Source of the DNA: Pararhizobium qamdonense
GTDB lineage: Bacteria > Pseudomonadota > Alphaproteobacteria > Rhizobiales > Rhizobiaceae
Length of the DNA: 64,000 nt
Assembly (NCBI RefSeq): GCF_029277445.1
Contig: NZ_CP119566.1
Span: forward strand, 4,032,001 to 4,096,000
Direction of reading: 5' to 3'
Each line of letters begins with the position of its first letter. Position 1 is the stretch's first letter. Below the pieces are notes generated by a model, which had not been told where the DNA came from, searched no databases, and saw only the letters and a program-made list of their open reading frames with translations. Positions 19,401 to 26,949 of the stretch are shown in pieces. Position numbers and translations under genes: made by a program.

Positions 19401-19967
19401 GGACTTGGCCTTGGCCTGTCAATCGTCGATCGCATTTCGCGCGTGCTCAATCACAGCGTCGATCTGCAATCCAAGCCCGGCAAGGGCACCCGCTTCCGCG
19501 TCACCCTGCCGATCGACCGGACGGCGGCGGGCAGCGCCCGGATCACGCCATCCGATCCGATCCGCACCGTCGAGCCGCTGCATGGCCTGCGCGTCCTTTG
19601 CATCGACAACGAGCCGCTGATCCTGGAAGGCATGAAACTGCTTTTGGAGGGCTGGGGCTGCCGCGTGACGACCACACCGTCGCTCGATGTCTGGCAGCGC
19701 AGTTTAACCGCTCAAGACCTGCGCCCCGACGCGATCATTGCCGACTATCACCTCGACGACGGCACCGGCATCGACATGATCCGCGCCATCCGGCTTCATT
19801 CCGGCACCGATATTCCGGCACTCCTGGTCACCGCCGACCGCTCCCCCGAAGTGCGCGCAAGCGCCGAGCGCGACGGCATCACCTTGCAAAACAAACCCGT
19901 CCGCCCGGCCTCGATGCGCGCCTGGCTGACGCAGCTGTCGGTATCGATGAAGGCGGCGGCGGAATAA
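16467..19967 (+). CDS. SSS-family transporter-like hybrid sensor histidine kinase (CrbS type)
   Basis: A 1166-residue hybrid kinase. About thirteen membrane spans of the sodium:solute symporter fold fill residues 1-500. Then come a linker of the STAC type, a PAS domain (about 640-760), a coiled segment, HisKA with AAAGHDILQPLNAARL (phospho-His near 808), HATPase_c with VSNAIKYT and GLGLGLSIV, and a receiver with IIADYHLDDG (Asp near 1092). This order matches CrbS, which with CrbR controls acetate use (acs) in gammaproteobacteria. The frame is open far upstream, but GGAGAAGGAGGAG fixes the ATG at 16467. A NarL-type regulator lies nearby, convergent and separated by a toxin-antitoxin pair. Confidence 0.88.
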   Translation: MLSGSIIFAAAFGYLLLLFAVASYGDRKAWKAAPAGKGRPLVYALSLAIYCTSWTYFGGVGLAAERGLEFTGIYIGPILMFTIGLPVIRRIIALAKAEKLTSVADFIAARYGKNPMVAAIVALISLVGAIPYIALQLKAVSSSVSALVDTSGYGIGSGQDFIDLPLLVTLFLACFAIVFGTRHTDATEHQDGLILAIAMESVVKLLALVTAGIYVVFFLFDGPSDLWAKALANQQVMTALHYQTPLPRWILLVVLSAFAIIMLPRQFHVTVVENRTEKDLRTAGILFPIYLVAINLFVLPVAIAGVLTFAGTGDADLYLLTLPLAADIPVLTMITFIGGFSAATAMVIVASVALSIMISNDIIMPVFLRRNLMGRGGSQDVAGTLLNVRRTAIFVVLLLGYAYYRSADMSAGLASLGLLAFAAISQMAPALFGGLVWRQANARGAIAGMTLGFFVWAYLLFLPSLGGPDNSHVAATVLGFLFPFTTLFSGADADPLVNASALSLLVNVIAYVVGSLTRAPKPLERLQAGVFIRRKSRSEKAFRGRKTKITVLDLKTTIARYLGQERMQRSFQTYERQTGRWLEDHLPADMGLIHFSEQLLGSAIGSSSARLVLSLVLQRLDDTSSDTAWLLDQASEALQYNQDMLQTALSQMDQGIAVFDSSNNLIIWNRRFRQLLDLPESAGQVGFPLADIVSMLTQRGDIRKDDGKRLIANFLTLDKPFLLELSGGARIIEVRTNAMPDKGIVTTYTDITQRVAADMALKQANETLELRVAERTGELTRVNKEVAEARAAAEEANIGKTRFFAAAGHDILQPLNAARLYSSSLVERLGESENSALVQNIDSSLESVETILGAVLDISRLDTGAMKPRLQSVPLNDLLRRIETDFAPVARAAKLKLTVMPTSLTVRTDPNLLRRLVQNLVSNAIKYTLAGKILVGVRRENGNAVIQVLDSGIGIPASKFRTVFKEFARLDEGAKTASGLGLGLSIVDRISRVLNHSVDLQSKPGKGTRFRVTLPIDRTAAGSARITPSDPIRTVEPLHGLRVLCIDNEPLILEGMKLLLEGWGCRVTTTPSLDVWQRSLTAQDLRPDAIIADYHLDDGTGIDMIRAIRLHSGTDIPALLVTADRSPEVRASAERDGITLQNKPVRPASMRAWLTQLSVSMKAAAE

Positions 19968-19979
19968 ACAGGATTGAAT

Positions 19980-19997
19980 TATAGTGAAATTGCTATA
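19980..19997. promoter_or_regulatory. Possible operator/-10 region of the toxin-antitoxin operon
   Basis: A short palindrome TATAG-N8-CTATA in an AT-rich stretch 11 bases before the toxin start. Small dyads overlapping the -10 region are the usual binding sites of HigA-type antitoxins, so it could be the autoregulatory operator. The arms are only 5 bases, so support is limited. Confidence 0.35.
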
Positions 19998-20008
19998 TTC
20001 GTATTGAT

Positions 20009-20437
20009 ATGACGTCGGACGATGCGATCGATATTAAAGAGGTGCTGTTCCTGTCGCCGCGTGTCGAAGAGGACTACCTTGCGCAACCCGCTGAAGTGAT
20101 TGAAGCATTCGATGCGCGGATAACCGCAGTCCAGAACCTTCGGCGCCTGCCTGCAAGACATCACCAGGCGCTATCGGGGAATGCGAAGGGGATCGATGAG
20201 CTCCGCGTCTTTCACGACAGCAACACATACCGGACATACTATCTTGCGGCCTACGACGAGGTGGTGATCCTGATCGACGCGGGCATGAAGAAGTCGAAAC
20301 AGGGCGGCGAGATTCCGGCAGAACAGGTTGTCCGGCTGTTGGAGAGAAAACGTCAGGCAGACCAATTTTATACCCGAAATCGGGTGTTGCTGCGCGAACG
20401 TTACGACGCACGGCAAAGGCGAAGGCAATCGGAATAG
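20009..20437 (+). CDS. RelE/ParE superfamily toxin (HigB-like, Gp49 type)
   Basis: A 142-residue protein resembling the phage-derived Gp49/HigB toxin family, which are ribosome-dependent mRNA endonucleases. Supporting features are AVQNLRRLPARHHQALSG, the strand pattern DELRVFHDSNTYRTYYLA, and the KKSKQGGEIP segment where HigB-like proteins carry basic catalytic residues. No strong ribosome site is seen. It sits 10 bases ahead of a helix-turn-helix antitoxin; toxin-first order is typical of higBA. The unit lies between the tails of a sensor kinase and its probable regulator and is AT-richer at its 5' end, suggesting insertion. Confidence 0.75.
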   Translation: MTSDDAIDIKEVLFLSPRVEEDYLAQPAEVIEAFDARITAVQNLRRLPARHHQALSGNAKGIDELRVFHDSNTYRTYYLAAYDEVVILIDAGMKKSKQGGEIPAEQVVRLLERKRQADQFYTRNRVLLRERYDARQRRRQSE

Positions 20438-20447
20438 GTTCAAAGAC

Positions 20448-20801
20448 ATGACGGATGCAGCAGCTGGACCAACCAAATTGGGAAGCGGGAACTATCTCAA
20501 GGACCGCGGCTATAGTGACCCCGCAGAAATGCGGGTCAAATTCCTGCTTTCAAACGAGATCGCTCTCGCCGTCGAAGACAAGAGCTTGAGCCAGAAGGCG
20601 GCTGCGGAACTGACCAATTTGAAGCAGCCCGATATATCGAGAATCGTCAACGGCAATGTGGGTGACTATTCCGTCTGGAGGCTGATGCGCGCCCTGTCGT
20701 TGCTCGGCAGGGACATCGTTATCGACATCCATCGATCGAACCAGGAGCGTGGTGATATCAACACGCATATCGCGCCGGCAAAGCTGGCGACCGGACGTTA
20801 A
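20448..20801 (+). CDS. HigA-like XRE-family antitoxin
   Basis: A 117-residue protein with a central helix-turn-helix, KAAAELTNLKQPDISRIVNG (about residues 54-73), of the HTH_37 type found in HigA-like antitoxins. It should bind and neutralise the upstream toxin and repress the operon. The ATG at 20448 gives a 10-base gap after the toxin; the longer frame to 20328 lies inside the toxin gene. Its TAA stop overlaps the stop of the convergent response-regulator gene within the palindrome TTAA. Confidence 0.82.
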   Translation: MTDAAAGPTKLGSGNYLKDRGYSDPAEMRVKFLLSNEIALAVEDKSLSQKAAAELTNLKQPDISRIVNGNVGDYSVWRLMRALSLLGRDIVIDIHRSNQERGDINTHIAPAKLATGR

Positions 20802-21445
20802 GCCGCCACAGCCGAAATCTTGCCCAGCTGAATGACCGCCTGCGTGCGGCTATCGACATTGAGCTTGAGCAGGATGGCCGAGACATGCGCCTTGATGGTT
20901 GCTTCGGAGACGCCGAGTTCGTAGGCGATCTGCTTGTTGAGCAGGCCTTCGGCGAGCATCCCAAGCACGCGCGATTGCTGCGGGGTGAGCGTCTGCAAAC
21001 GGTGCAGAAGGGCGGCCACTTCCGGCTCGTGCTCCATGCCGCGCTGGAAGCCCGGCGGCGTGAAGATATCGCCGGCCATGACCGTGTCGATCCCTTGTCG
21101 GATTTCGTCGATACCTGCGGATTTGGACAGGAAACCGGAGGCGCCGAGTTCGAGTGCGCGCTGGATGGTGGCCGGATCGTCATGGGCAGAGACGATCATG
21201 ACGGGCAGGCTCTGGAACTCGGCACGAAGCGCAATCAGCCCGGAAAGCCCGCTGACACCCGGCATGGTGAGATCCAGTAGCATCAGGTCGGCCGATGGAT
21301 TTCCGATCGCCGCTTGCCGCGCGGAGGTGAAATCGCCGGCCTCGATGATCGCCGGATTGCCCGGCATGCCGCCCAGCGCCTGGCGCATGGCGCCGCGAAA
21401 CAGCGGGTGGTCATCCGCAATGATGATGGTCAATCCTGATGTCAT
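20798..21445 (-). CDS. LuxR/NarL-type response regulator (probable CrbR)
   Basis: A two-domain regulator of about 215 residues. The receiver domain has IIADDHPLFR, phospho-acceptor Asp in LMLLDLTMPG, the Ser/Thr in VSAHDD, and Lys in FLSKSAG. The LuxR helix-turn-helix is LTPQQSRVLGMLAEGLLNKQ to KAHVSAILLKLNV. GGGAGG precedes the ATG at 21445; the track start at 21502 is not needed. Beside a CrbS-like kinase, it is most likely the cognate regulator controlling acetate/acetyl-CoA synthetase genes, as CrbR does. The pairing is inferred. Confidence 0.88.
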   Translation of the reverse strand: MTSGLTIIIADDHPLFRGAMRQALGGMPGNPAIIEAGDFTSARQAAIGNPSADLMLLDLTMPGVSGLSGLIALRAEFQSLPVMIVSAHDDPATIQRALELGASGFLSKSAGIDEIRQGIDTVMAGDIFTPPGFQRGMEHEPEVAALLHRLQTLTPQQSRVLGMLAEGLLNKQIAYELGVSEATIKAHVSAILLKLNVDSRTQAVIQLGKISAVAA

Positions 21446-21529
21446 GACGCTCCCTCCCCAGAGCCTGGCCCGAAGGCCTGCCACGGCGGAAAAATCCTCC
21501 AATTCTTCCGCAGTGCCGTCCAGATCCGG

Positions 21530-21967
21530 TCAGGTCTTTTGGGGCATGTCCTCCGTCTTGTCCGACGGCGGCTTGTCCCCGCTTTCCAGATCTTTCACAA
21601 TTCCCATGAAACTGCGCATCATTCTTTCCATGACGCCCATCGTCTGGTCAATCTCTTCCTTGGTCGGAAGCCTGGGTTTGATGCCCAGCGTGCCGTCGGA
21701 GGCGGCTTTTTCCAGGGTTTCGACGCGCTTGGTCAGCAAATCGAGCTCCAGCTCGAAGGCCGTGCGCTCGTCGGCCGCCATGCGGCAGACGATATCGCCG
21801 TCCTTTTCCTGGCAGAGCGAGACCTCGCCGGTCTGCGTATCCAGCCGCGCGATACCGCTATCGGTCTTCTGCATGGCATAGCGCCCGGGCGCCGGTTCCT
21901 GCGCCGCCACGGCAGACGCCGCAACCATGCCGCCAAGGGCTACCACCGGCATCAGCATCCTGTTCAT
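21530..21967 (-). CDS. Hypothetical exported protein with coiled-coil segment
   Basis: A 145-residue protein. NRMLMPVVALGGMVAASAVAAQEP is a signal peptide with an AQA-like cleavage site. The mature part has two cysteines in SLCQEKDGDIVCRM, then a heptad-like LELDLLTKRVETLEKAAS stretch and a charged tail. AAGGAG lies 8 bases ahead of the ATG at 21967, favouring it over upstream starts. I do not recognise the family. It is probably periplasmic. Confidence 0.7.
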   Translation of the reverse strand: MNRMLMPVVALGGMVAASAVAAQEPAPGRYAMQKTDSGIARLDTQTGEVSLCQEKDGDIVCRMAADERTAFELELDLLTKRVETLEKAASDGTLGIKPRLPTKEEIDQTMGVMERMMRSFMGIVKDLESGDKPPSDKTEDMPQKT

Positions 21968-22098
21968 CGCATTCTCCTTGATCGACATGATACGGCGCCC
22001 GTCAAAAATCAGGGCTGCGTCACGCTTGCCGGTGGACATTTTCAGAAGATTGCGGCAATCCCGCAATGAGATCGTCCACAGTTTCAGGAAACGCCGGC

Positions 22099-22446
22099 AT
22101 GAGCAGCATTATCTATAAAATCGTTCCGGCAACTCTATGGCAGGATGCGCGCGCAAGCGGAGAATTCAAAGGTGCTGCGATCGATCTGACCGACGGTTTT
22201 GTTCATTTCTCAACCGGGGACCAAGCACAGGAGACCGCTGCACGGCATTTTGCAGGGCAGGACGGCCTGCTGCTGGTTGCGGTCGATGGCGAAAAGCTGG
22301 GAGAGGCGCTGGTTTACGAGACCTCGCGCGGCGGTGCTTTGTTTCCGCATCTCTATGCCTCCCTGCCGCTTGACGCGGTCATCTGGGAAAAGCCGCTGCC
22401 GCTCGATGCCAATGGCGCCCATGTCTTCCCGGAGCTTGACCAATGA
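22099..22446 (+). CDS. DUF952 family protein
   Basis: A 115-residue protein of the DUF952 family: IIYKIVPATLWQDA at the start, GAAIDLTDGFVHFSTGDQAQETAARHF in the middle, and LFPHLYASLPLDAVI towards the end. The family has a barrel-like fold and no established reaction. AGGAAACG lies ahead of the ATG. It overlaps pyrD by 4 bases (ATGA), an arrangement that is common in rhizobia, so co-expression with pyrimidine synthesis is likely but its meaning is unknown. Confidence 0.87.
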   Translation: MSSIIYKIVPATLWQDARASGEFKGAAIDLTDGFVHFSTGDQAQETAARHFAGQDGLLLVAVDGEKLGEALVYETSRGGALFPHLYASLPLDAVIWEKPLPLDANGAHVFPELDQ

Positions 22447-23531
22447 TCGATATGTTCCAGTCGCTGGCCCGCCGCGGTCTTTTCCTGCTCGATCCGGAAG
22501 CGGCGCACGGCCTGTCGATCAAGGGGCTGAAGACCGGCCTCGTGCCTGCCTGCGCTGCCCCCGCCGATCCACGTCTGGCGCAGACCGTCGCCGGTCTCTC
22601 CTTTGCCAATCCGGTCGGCCTCGCCGCAGGTTACGACAAGAATGCAGAGGTCCCGGAAGCGCTGTTGCGCCTCGGTTTCGGCTTTACCGAGATCGGCACC
22701 GTGACCCCAAAGCCGCAGGCCGGCAACGACAAGCCGCGCATCTTCCGGCTGGTGGAGGACGAGGCCGTGATCAATCGCCTCGGCTTCAACAATGAAGGCC
22801 ATCAGGCAGCGCTCCAGCGCCTGAAATCCTGCGCCCGTTCCGCAATGATCGGCGTCAATATCGGTGCCAACAAGGACAGCGCCGACCGCGTTGCCGACTA
22901 TGTCACCGGCATCCGCACCTTCTATGGTGTCGCCCGCTATTTCACCGCCAATATCTCGTCACCGAACACACCGGGCCTGCGTGACCTGCAGGCACGCGAA
23001 AGCCTGTCCGCCCTGCTGTCTGCCGTTCTTGCGGCGCGCGATGAGGAAGCCAGGAAAGCGGGCACCCGCGTACCGGTGTTCCTGAAGATTGCGCCGGATC
23101 TGACCGAAGAAGGAATGGACGATATTGCCGCGGTCGCGCTCGACCATGCGCTTGACGGCCTGATCGTCTCCAACACGACGCTGTCGCGCGAGGGGCTGCG
23201 CGACCAGCAGCAGGCCAAGGAGAGTGGCGGTCTTTCCGGCAAACCGCTGTTTGAAAAATCCACGATCGTGCTGGCCAAGATGCGCAGGCGCGTCGGCGCC
23301 GATCTGCCGATCATCGGGGTCGGCGGTGTCTCGTCGGCCGAAACGGCTGCGGAAAAGATCCGCGCCGGCGCCAATCTCGTCCAGCTCTATTCCTGCATGG
23401 TCTATGAGGGGCCGGCGCTGGCTGGCAAGATCGTGCGCGGCCTGTCTGCCCTCTGCGACCGCGAAAAGCTGGCCTCGATCAGCGATATCCGCGGCAGCCG
23501 CACGGAGTATTGGGCTGACAGAAGCGCTTGA
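22443..23531 (+). CDS. pyrD: Quinone-dependent dihydroorotate dehydrogenase
   Basis: A 362-residue class 2 enzyme oxidising dihydroorotate to orotate with transfer of electrons to ubiquinone; it is peripheral to the inner membrane. The N-terminal extension (DPEAAHGLSIKGLK) is the membrane-docking helix pair. VGLAAGYDKNAEVPEAL, NRLGFNNEGHQ, and NISSPNTPGLR with the catalytic Ser are all present, and VSNTTLSRE and GVGGVSSAETAAEKI bind FMN. It is coupled to the DUF952 gene. Confidence 0.97.
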   Translation: MIDMFQSLARRGLFLLDPEAAHGLSIKGLKTGLVPACAAPADPRLAQTVAGLSFANPVGLAAGYDKNAEVPEALLRLGFGFTEIGTVTPKPQAGNDKPRIFRLVEDEAVINRLGFNNEGHQAALQRLKSCARSAMIGVNIGANKDSADRVADYVTGIRTFYGVARYFTANISSPNTPGLRDLQARESLSALLSAVLAARDEEARKAGTRVPVFLKIAPDLTEEGMDDIAAVALDHALDGLIVSNTTLSREGLRDQQQAKESGGLSGKPLFEKSTIVLAKMRRRVGADLPIIGVGGVSSAETAAEKIRAGANLVQLYSCMVYEGPALAGKIVRGLSALCDREKLASISDIRGSRTEYWADRSA

Positions 23532-23535
23532 GCGG

Positions 23536-24039
23536 TCAGCTGGCTGAGAGCACCATGGCCCAATAGGGCCGGTTTCCGGACGCCGGATTGCGCATCACGC
23601 CAACGCCGAGGCCGCTATAGTTCGGGCCCAGCATATTCTCCAGGTGCTTGGGCGAGTTGAACCAGGCGGCATAGGCCCGTTCGGCGCTGTCCTGGCCCAT
23701 GGCGATGTTTTCCGCTGCCGGAAGCCCCACGCCGCCGCTCTTCATCCGCGACAGGAAACTGTCGCCCAGGCCGATCAGATGCGACATCTTTCCGGCCTTG
23801 GCCATGCGGGACGCCTGCGACAGTGCCGCTTGCGCAGCCGCCGGATCGCGCACCAGCGGCTGCAGACCCTTCTGCTTTCTCAACGCATTGATATAGCCGA
23901 GCGTCGCCTCCGTCTGATCGCTGCCATCGCCGCTCGGGGTGAGCTTGGGCGTGCCGCAACTGGCGAGAAGGCCGAGCGAGAAAACCGCGCCTGCGCGCAG
24001 GAAGGTGCGGCGGGAAGCAAGGACTGTCTGATCGTGCAT
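23536..24039 (-). CDS. CAP/SCP-domain lipoprotein
   Basis: A 167-residue protein. The N-terminus SRRTFLRAGAVFSLGLLASCG combines a twin-arginine motif with a lipobox (LASC), suggesting a Tat-exported lipoprotein. The rest is a CAP domain: YINALRKQKGLQPLVRD, MSHLIGLGDSF, GLPAAENIAMG and FNSPKHLENMLGPNYSGLGVG. Bacterial CAP proteins are extracytoplasmic; their activity is unsettled. It ends just after the convergent pyrD gene and begins 2 bases after the small membrane gene at its 5' side. Confidence 0.88.
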   Translation of the reverse strand: MHDQTVLASRRTFLRAGAVFSLGLLASCGTPKLTPSGDGSDQTEATLGYINALRKQKGLQPLVRDPAAAQAALSQASRMAKAGKMSHLIGLGDSFLSRMKSGGVGLPAAENIAMGQDSAERAYAAWFNSPKHLENMLGPNYSGLGVGVMRNPASGNRPYWAMVLSAS

Positions 24040-24040
24040 G

Positions 24041-24307
24041 TTACCGCCGGTAGCTGAGAATGCGCAGGATGATGAAGACCGGGATCACCACGGCGGCACC
24101 CAGAAGCAGATAGTCGCCGACGCGGCCAAGGGCTGCAAAGCCCGAATGCCAGAGATCGAGAACGAAATCGCGTACCGTGTAGAGGATGCCATAGGGCGTC
24201 CATCCAAAAACCGCCATGACGAAGCCGACGATGATCGAGACCACCAAAAGCTTGACGAGGACCCGAAGGGGCGAATCGCCCAGAAACCTGTTCACTCCAT
24301 CGGCCAT
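24041..24307 (-). CDS. Small integral membrane protein (DUF6460-like)
   Basis: An 88-residue protein with two or three membrane spans (VLVKLLVVSIIVGFVMAVFGW and YLLLGAAVVIPVFIILRIL) and a basic C-terminus. It resembles the DUF6460 family of Rhizobiales, which has no known function. Its stop lies one base ahead of the CAP-protein start, so the two are probably co-transcribed and envelope-related. Confidence 0.7.
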   Translation of the reverse strand: MADGVNRFLGDSPLRVLVKLLVVSIIVGFVMAVFGWTPYGILYTVRDFVLDLWHSGFAALGRVGDYLLLGAAVVIPVFIILRILSYRR

Positions 24308-24469
24308 GGCCCATGATTCTCCTGTTTTTCTTCACATAGGTCGCCATGGCCCTTGCTGCAAGCTGTCGATACCGCCGTTAAATCGCCGCTTGCCATTTCT
24401 GAACTTGCGCGCCACAAGCGCTTAAAGCCCAAGCCCGTCACACGCGGCGCGCAATCGAGACCCGGAATC

Positions 24470-25408
24470 ATGATGCTCAACCAGCTTTCCTCCGGCGATC
24501 TCATTGCCGACCGCCGCGCCGAATATGCGCATATGCTCGCCGATAGCGGCGATCATATGGACGCGGCCGACCTAATGACCCAGGCGCTGGAGCTTGCGCC
24601 CGGCTGGGCGGCCGGCTGGTTCCGTCTCGCCGACTATGAGGAAAAATCCGGCCGCAAAGAGGCAGCCATCAGCGCCCTCAAAAAAGTTCTGACGCTCAAT
24701 CCGGAGGATATGTTCGGGGCCGGTTTGAAACTCGCTCTTCTTGGCGATTCCGAAGCTCCCGGTCAGCCGTCAAGCCTCTACGTGGCGCAGCTGTTCGACG
24801 ACTATGCCGGCCGCTTCGACAAGGCGCTTGTCGAAAAGCTCGACTATCGCGTTCCGGAAAAGCTGGAGGCTCTGATCGCCGAACATGCGGGCGGCATGCG
24901 GTTTACCGATGTGGCCGATCTCGGCTGCGGCACCGGCCTGTTCGGCGAGCGCATCCGCGCCAGGGCGGACCGTCTGGAAGGCTTCGACCTGTCTGCCAAC
25001 ATGCTGGCAAAGGCACAGGAAAAGGGCCTTTATGATCACTTAGCCCAAGCCGATCTTTCGCTGCCGCCGGAAACGTCCGGGCTGTTTTCCGGCATGCCGG
25101 AGCACCGCGCCGATCTGGTCAGCGCCGCCGATGTGCTGATGTATCTGGGCCGCCTCGACAGCGTCTTCGTCATCGCTCTACAGCTGATGGGACGCGCAGG
25201 CCTGTTTGCTTTTTCCGTCGAGGATGCCGGTGTGGAAGGCGATTTTATCTTGCGTCCATCGCTCCGCTACGCCCATTCCGAAACCTATATCCAGGGCCTC
25301 TGCAAACGCTTTGGACTCGAGATCGTCGCTGTCAGCAAAACACCCATTCGCAATGATGGCGGAAAACCTGTGCTTGGCATTCTGTTCCTTACGCGAAAAC
25401 CGGCCTGA
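24470..25408 (+). CDS. TPR-methyltransferase fusion
   Basis: A 312-residue protein. Residues about 20-100 form two to three TPR-like helical hairpins (AADLMTQALELAPGWAAGWFRLADYEEKSG, then AAISALKKVLTLNPED). They are followed by a SAM methyltransferase domain with DVADLGCGTGLFGERI and an acidic strand FDLSANML. The DYAGRFD..LVEKLDYRVP linker is typical of alphaproteobacterial members. The ATG pair at 24470/24473 is preferred over the track start because the sequence before it lacks family features. The target is unknown, perhaps a protein held by the TPR part. Confidence 0.82.
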   Translation: MMLNQLSSGDLIADRRAEYAHMLADSGDHMDAADLMTQALELAPGWAAGWFRLADYEEKSGRKEAAISALKKVLTLNPEDMFGAGLKLALLGDSEAPGQPSSLYVAQLFDDYAGRFDKALVEKLDYRVPEKLEALIAEHAGGMRFTDVADLGCGTGLFGERIRARADRLEGFDLSANMLAKAQEKGLYDHLAQADLSLPPETSGLFSGMPEHRADLVSAADVLMYLGRLDSVFVIALQLMGRAGLFAFSVEDAGVEGDFILRPSLRYAHSETYIQGLCKRFGLEIVAVSKTPIRNDGGKPVLGILFLTRKPA

Positions 25409-25610
25409 ACGCAGTTTTCTTGCGAAGTTAAAATAGGTCAGCATTGCTTACATATTTTGCTTGATTGCGACAGGCAGAATCCGATAATTGCTGCACTGCA
25501 CCCAGCCGTGATTATCAGAACGGCTGCGAGCGAACCTGCATTTTCAGTCCATCCCAACATCGCCGTCCGGGCTATCCGGGCGCGGCCTGGCCATCTTCGG
25601 AGAGTGTGAC

Positions 25611-26243
25611 ATGAGCATTATCAATGCCCTTGGCTTCTGGAATACCAGTGCTACGCGCCATACGCCGGTCGAGGATGTGCAGGGTATTTTTTCGGGCAGC
25701 CTGGTCGCTGCCCTTGGCCTTTACGTGCTCGCCAGCGCCGGTCTCCTGACGGGCAGCACCGCCGGGGTCGCCTTCCTGCTGCATTATGCGCTTGGCATCA
25801 ATTTCGGCCTCGCCTTCTTCGTGCTCAACCTGCCGTTTTTCTACCTGTCGTGGAAGCGCCTCGGCATGGCCTTCACCGTGAAGACCTTCATTGCCATCGC
25901 CATTACCTCGGTCCTGACCAATCTGCAGGGTGATGTGTTCCAGATCGCCAATATCCACCCGGCCTGGGCGGCGCTGCTGGGCGGCGTTCTCCTGGGGTTT
26001 GGTGTTCTGGCGCTCTACCGCCACCGCGCCAGCCTTGGCGGCGTCGGCATCCTCGGCATTTATATGCAGGAGCGGTTCGGCATCCGCGCCGGTCTGGTGC
26101 AGCTTGCCATCGATCTCTGCGTGCTGGCCGCCGCCTTCTTCGTCACCACGCCGCCGGTCGTGTTCTATTCGGTACTGGGCGCAGTCGTGCTCAATCTGTT
26201 CCTGACCATCAACCACCGCTCCGACCGCTATATCGCTTTGTAA
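25611..26243 (+). CDS. YitT-family membrane protein (first of two)
   Basis: A 210-residue integral membrane protein with six predicted spans and the YitT-family motifs GLLTGSTAGVAFLLHY and RHRASLGGVGIL. It is closely related to the gene at 27584-28234; both end in NHRxDRYIA. The family is tied to anion or small-solute transport only by distant similarity. A GGAGAGTGTGAC segment precedes the ATG. The two paralogues bracket an AhpD-like gene and an Rrf2 regulator. Confidence 0.85.
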   Translation: MSIINALGFWNTSATRHTPVEDVQGIFSGSLVAALGLYVLASAGLLTGSTAGVAFLLHYALGINFGLAFFVLNLPFFYLSWKRLGMAFTVKTFIAIAITSVLTNLQGDVFQIANIHPAWAALLGGVLLGFGVLALYRHRASLGGVGILGIYMQERFGIRAGLVQLAIDLCVLAAAFFVTTPPVVFYSVLGAVVLNLFLTINHRSDRYIAL

Positions 26244-26289
26244 AACGCGCGTCCTCCAGGCGGAGGAGACGCCGCGTGCAAAGCGAGGT

Positions 26290-26364
26290 GACGAGGGGGC
26301 CGATGCGCATTTGTCGAACAATGCGCCGCGCCAATGCCAGGGCAGCACCGGCCGCCCCCTCGTC
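26290..26364. repeat. Nested palindromic element downstream of first YitT gene
   Basis: Perfect outer arms GACGAGGGGGC (26290-26300) and GCCCCCTCGTC (26354-26364) enclose a second perfect dyad GCGCATT-N8-AATGCGC. The whole could fold into a long branched hairpin. It follows the YitT stop by 46 bases with no T-run right after it on the plus strand (CAACCCTTTTATT follows). It may be a repetitive palindromic unit that also stabilises or ends the transcript. Confidence 0.55.
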
Positions 26365-26464
26365 CAACCCTTTTATTCCTATTGATGTGAGAGCGGGACA
26401 AGCCCTTCCCGCTCCCCGGCGCTGCACCTGTTGCGGATGCGCAGCCCCGTAGCCGTTTTGCCGG

Positions 26465-26926
26465 TCAGGCGGCCTTTGCCACCTTGTCGACCGGATGCTG
26501 CGAGCGGAAGCTGACGGCCAGCCGGTTCCAGACGTTGATGGCGCCAATAGCAACCGTGATGTCGGTGATCTCCGCTTCGGAAAAATGCTCCTTCAGCGCG
26601 TTGAAGACGTCGTCCGGCGCGCCGGTCTGGGCAATGTTGGTGACGGCATCGACCCAGCCGAGCAGAGCCCGCTCGCGGACGTCATAAACCGGCGATTCAC
26701 GCCAGACGCACAACAGGTTGATCCACTGCTCGCTCAGGCCGTCATGACGGGATTCCTTGACGTGCATATCGACACAGTAGGCGCAGCCATTGATCTGCGA
26801 CGCGCGTAGCTTGATCAGGTGGATGAAACGGCGCTCAAGACCGCTCTCCTGGACATACTGCTCCAGAGCAGCGACGGCCTTGTAGGCGGCAGGCGAAACT
26901 TTGGCGAAGTTGAAACGCGTTTGCAT
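26465..26926 (-). CDS. AhpD-like carboxymuconolactone decarboxylase-family protein
   Basis: A 153-residue all-helical protein of the CMD/AhpD superfamily. IKLRASQINGCAYCVDMH carries the CxxC and downstream His of the peroxidase active site, so it probably acts as an alkylhydroperoxidase or thiol-disulfide enzyme rather than a decarboxylase. AGGAGAAGACCC precedes the ATG. It lies 23 bases after the Rrf2 gene on the same strand, so it is likely co-transcribed with and regulated by that factor. Confidence 0.9.
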   Translation of the reverse strand: MQTRFNFAKVSPAAYKAVAALEQYVQESGLERRFIHLIKLRASQINGCAYCVDMHVKESRHDGLSEQWINLLCVWRESPVYDVRERALLGWVDAVTNIAQTGAPDDVFNALKEHFSEAEITDITVAIGAINVWNRLAVSFRSQHPVDKVAKAA

Positions 26927-26949
26927 GGGTCTTCTCCTGTGTTGATGGC

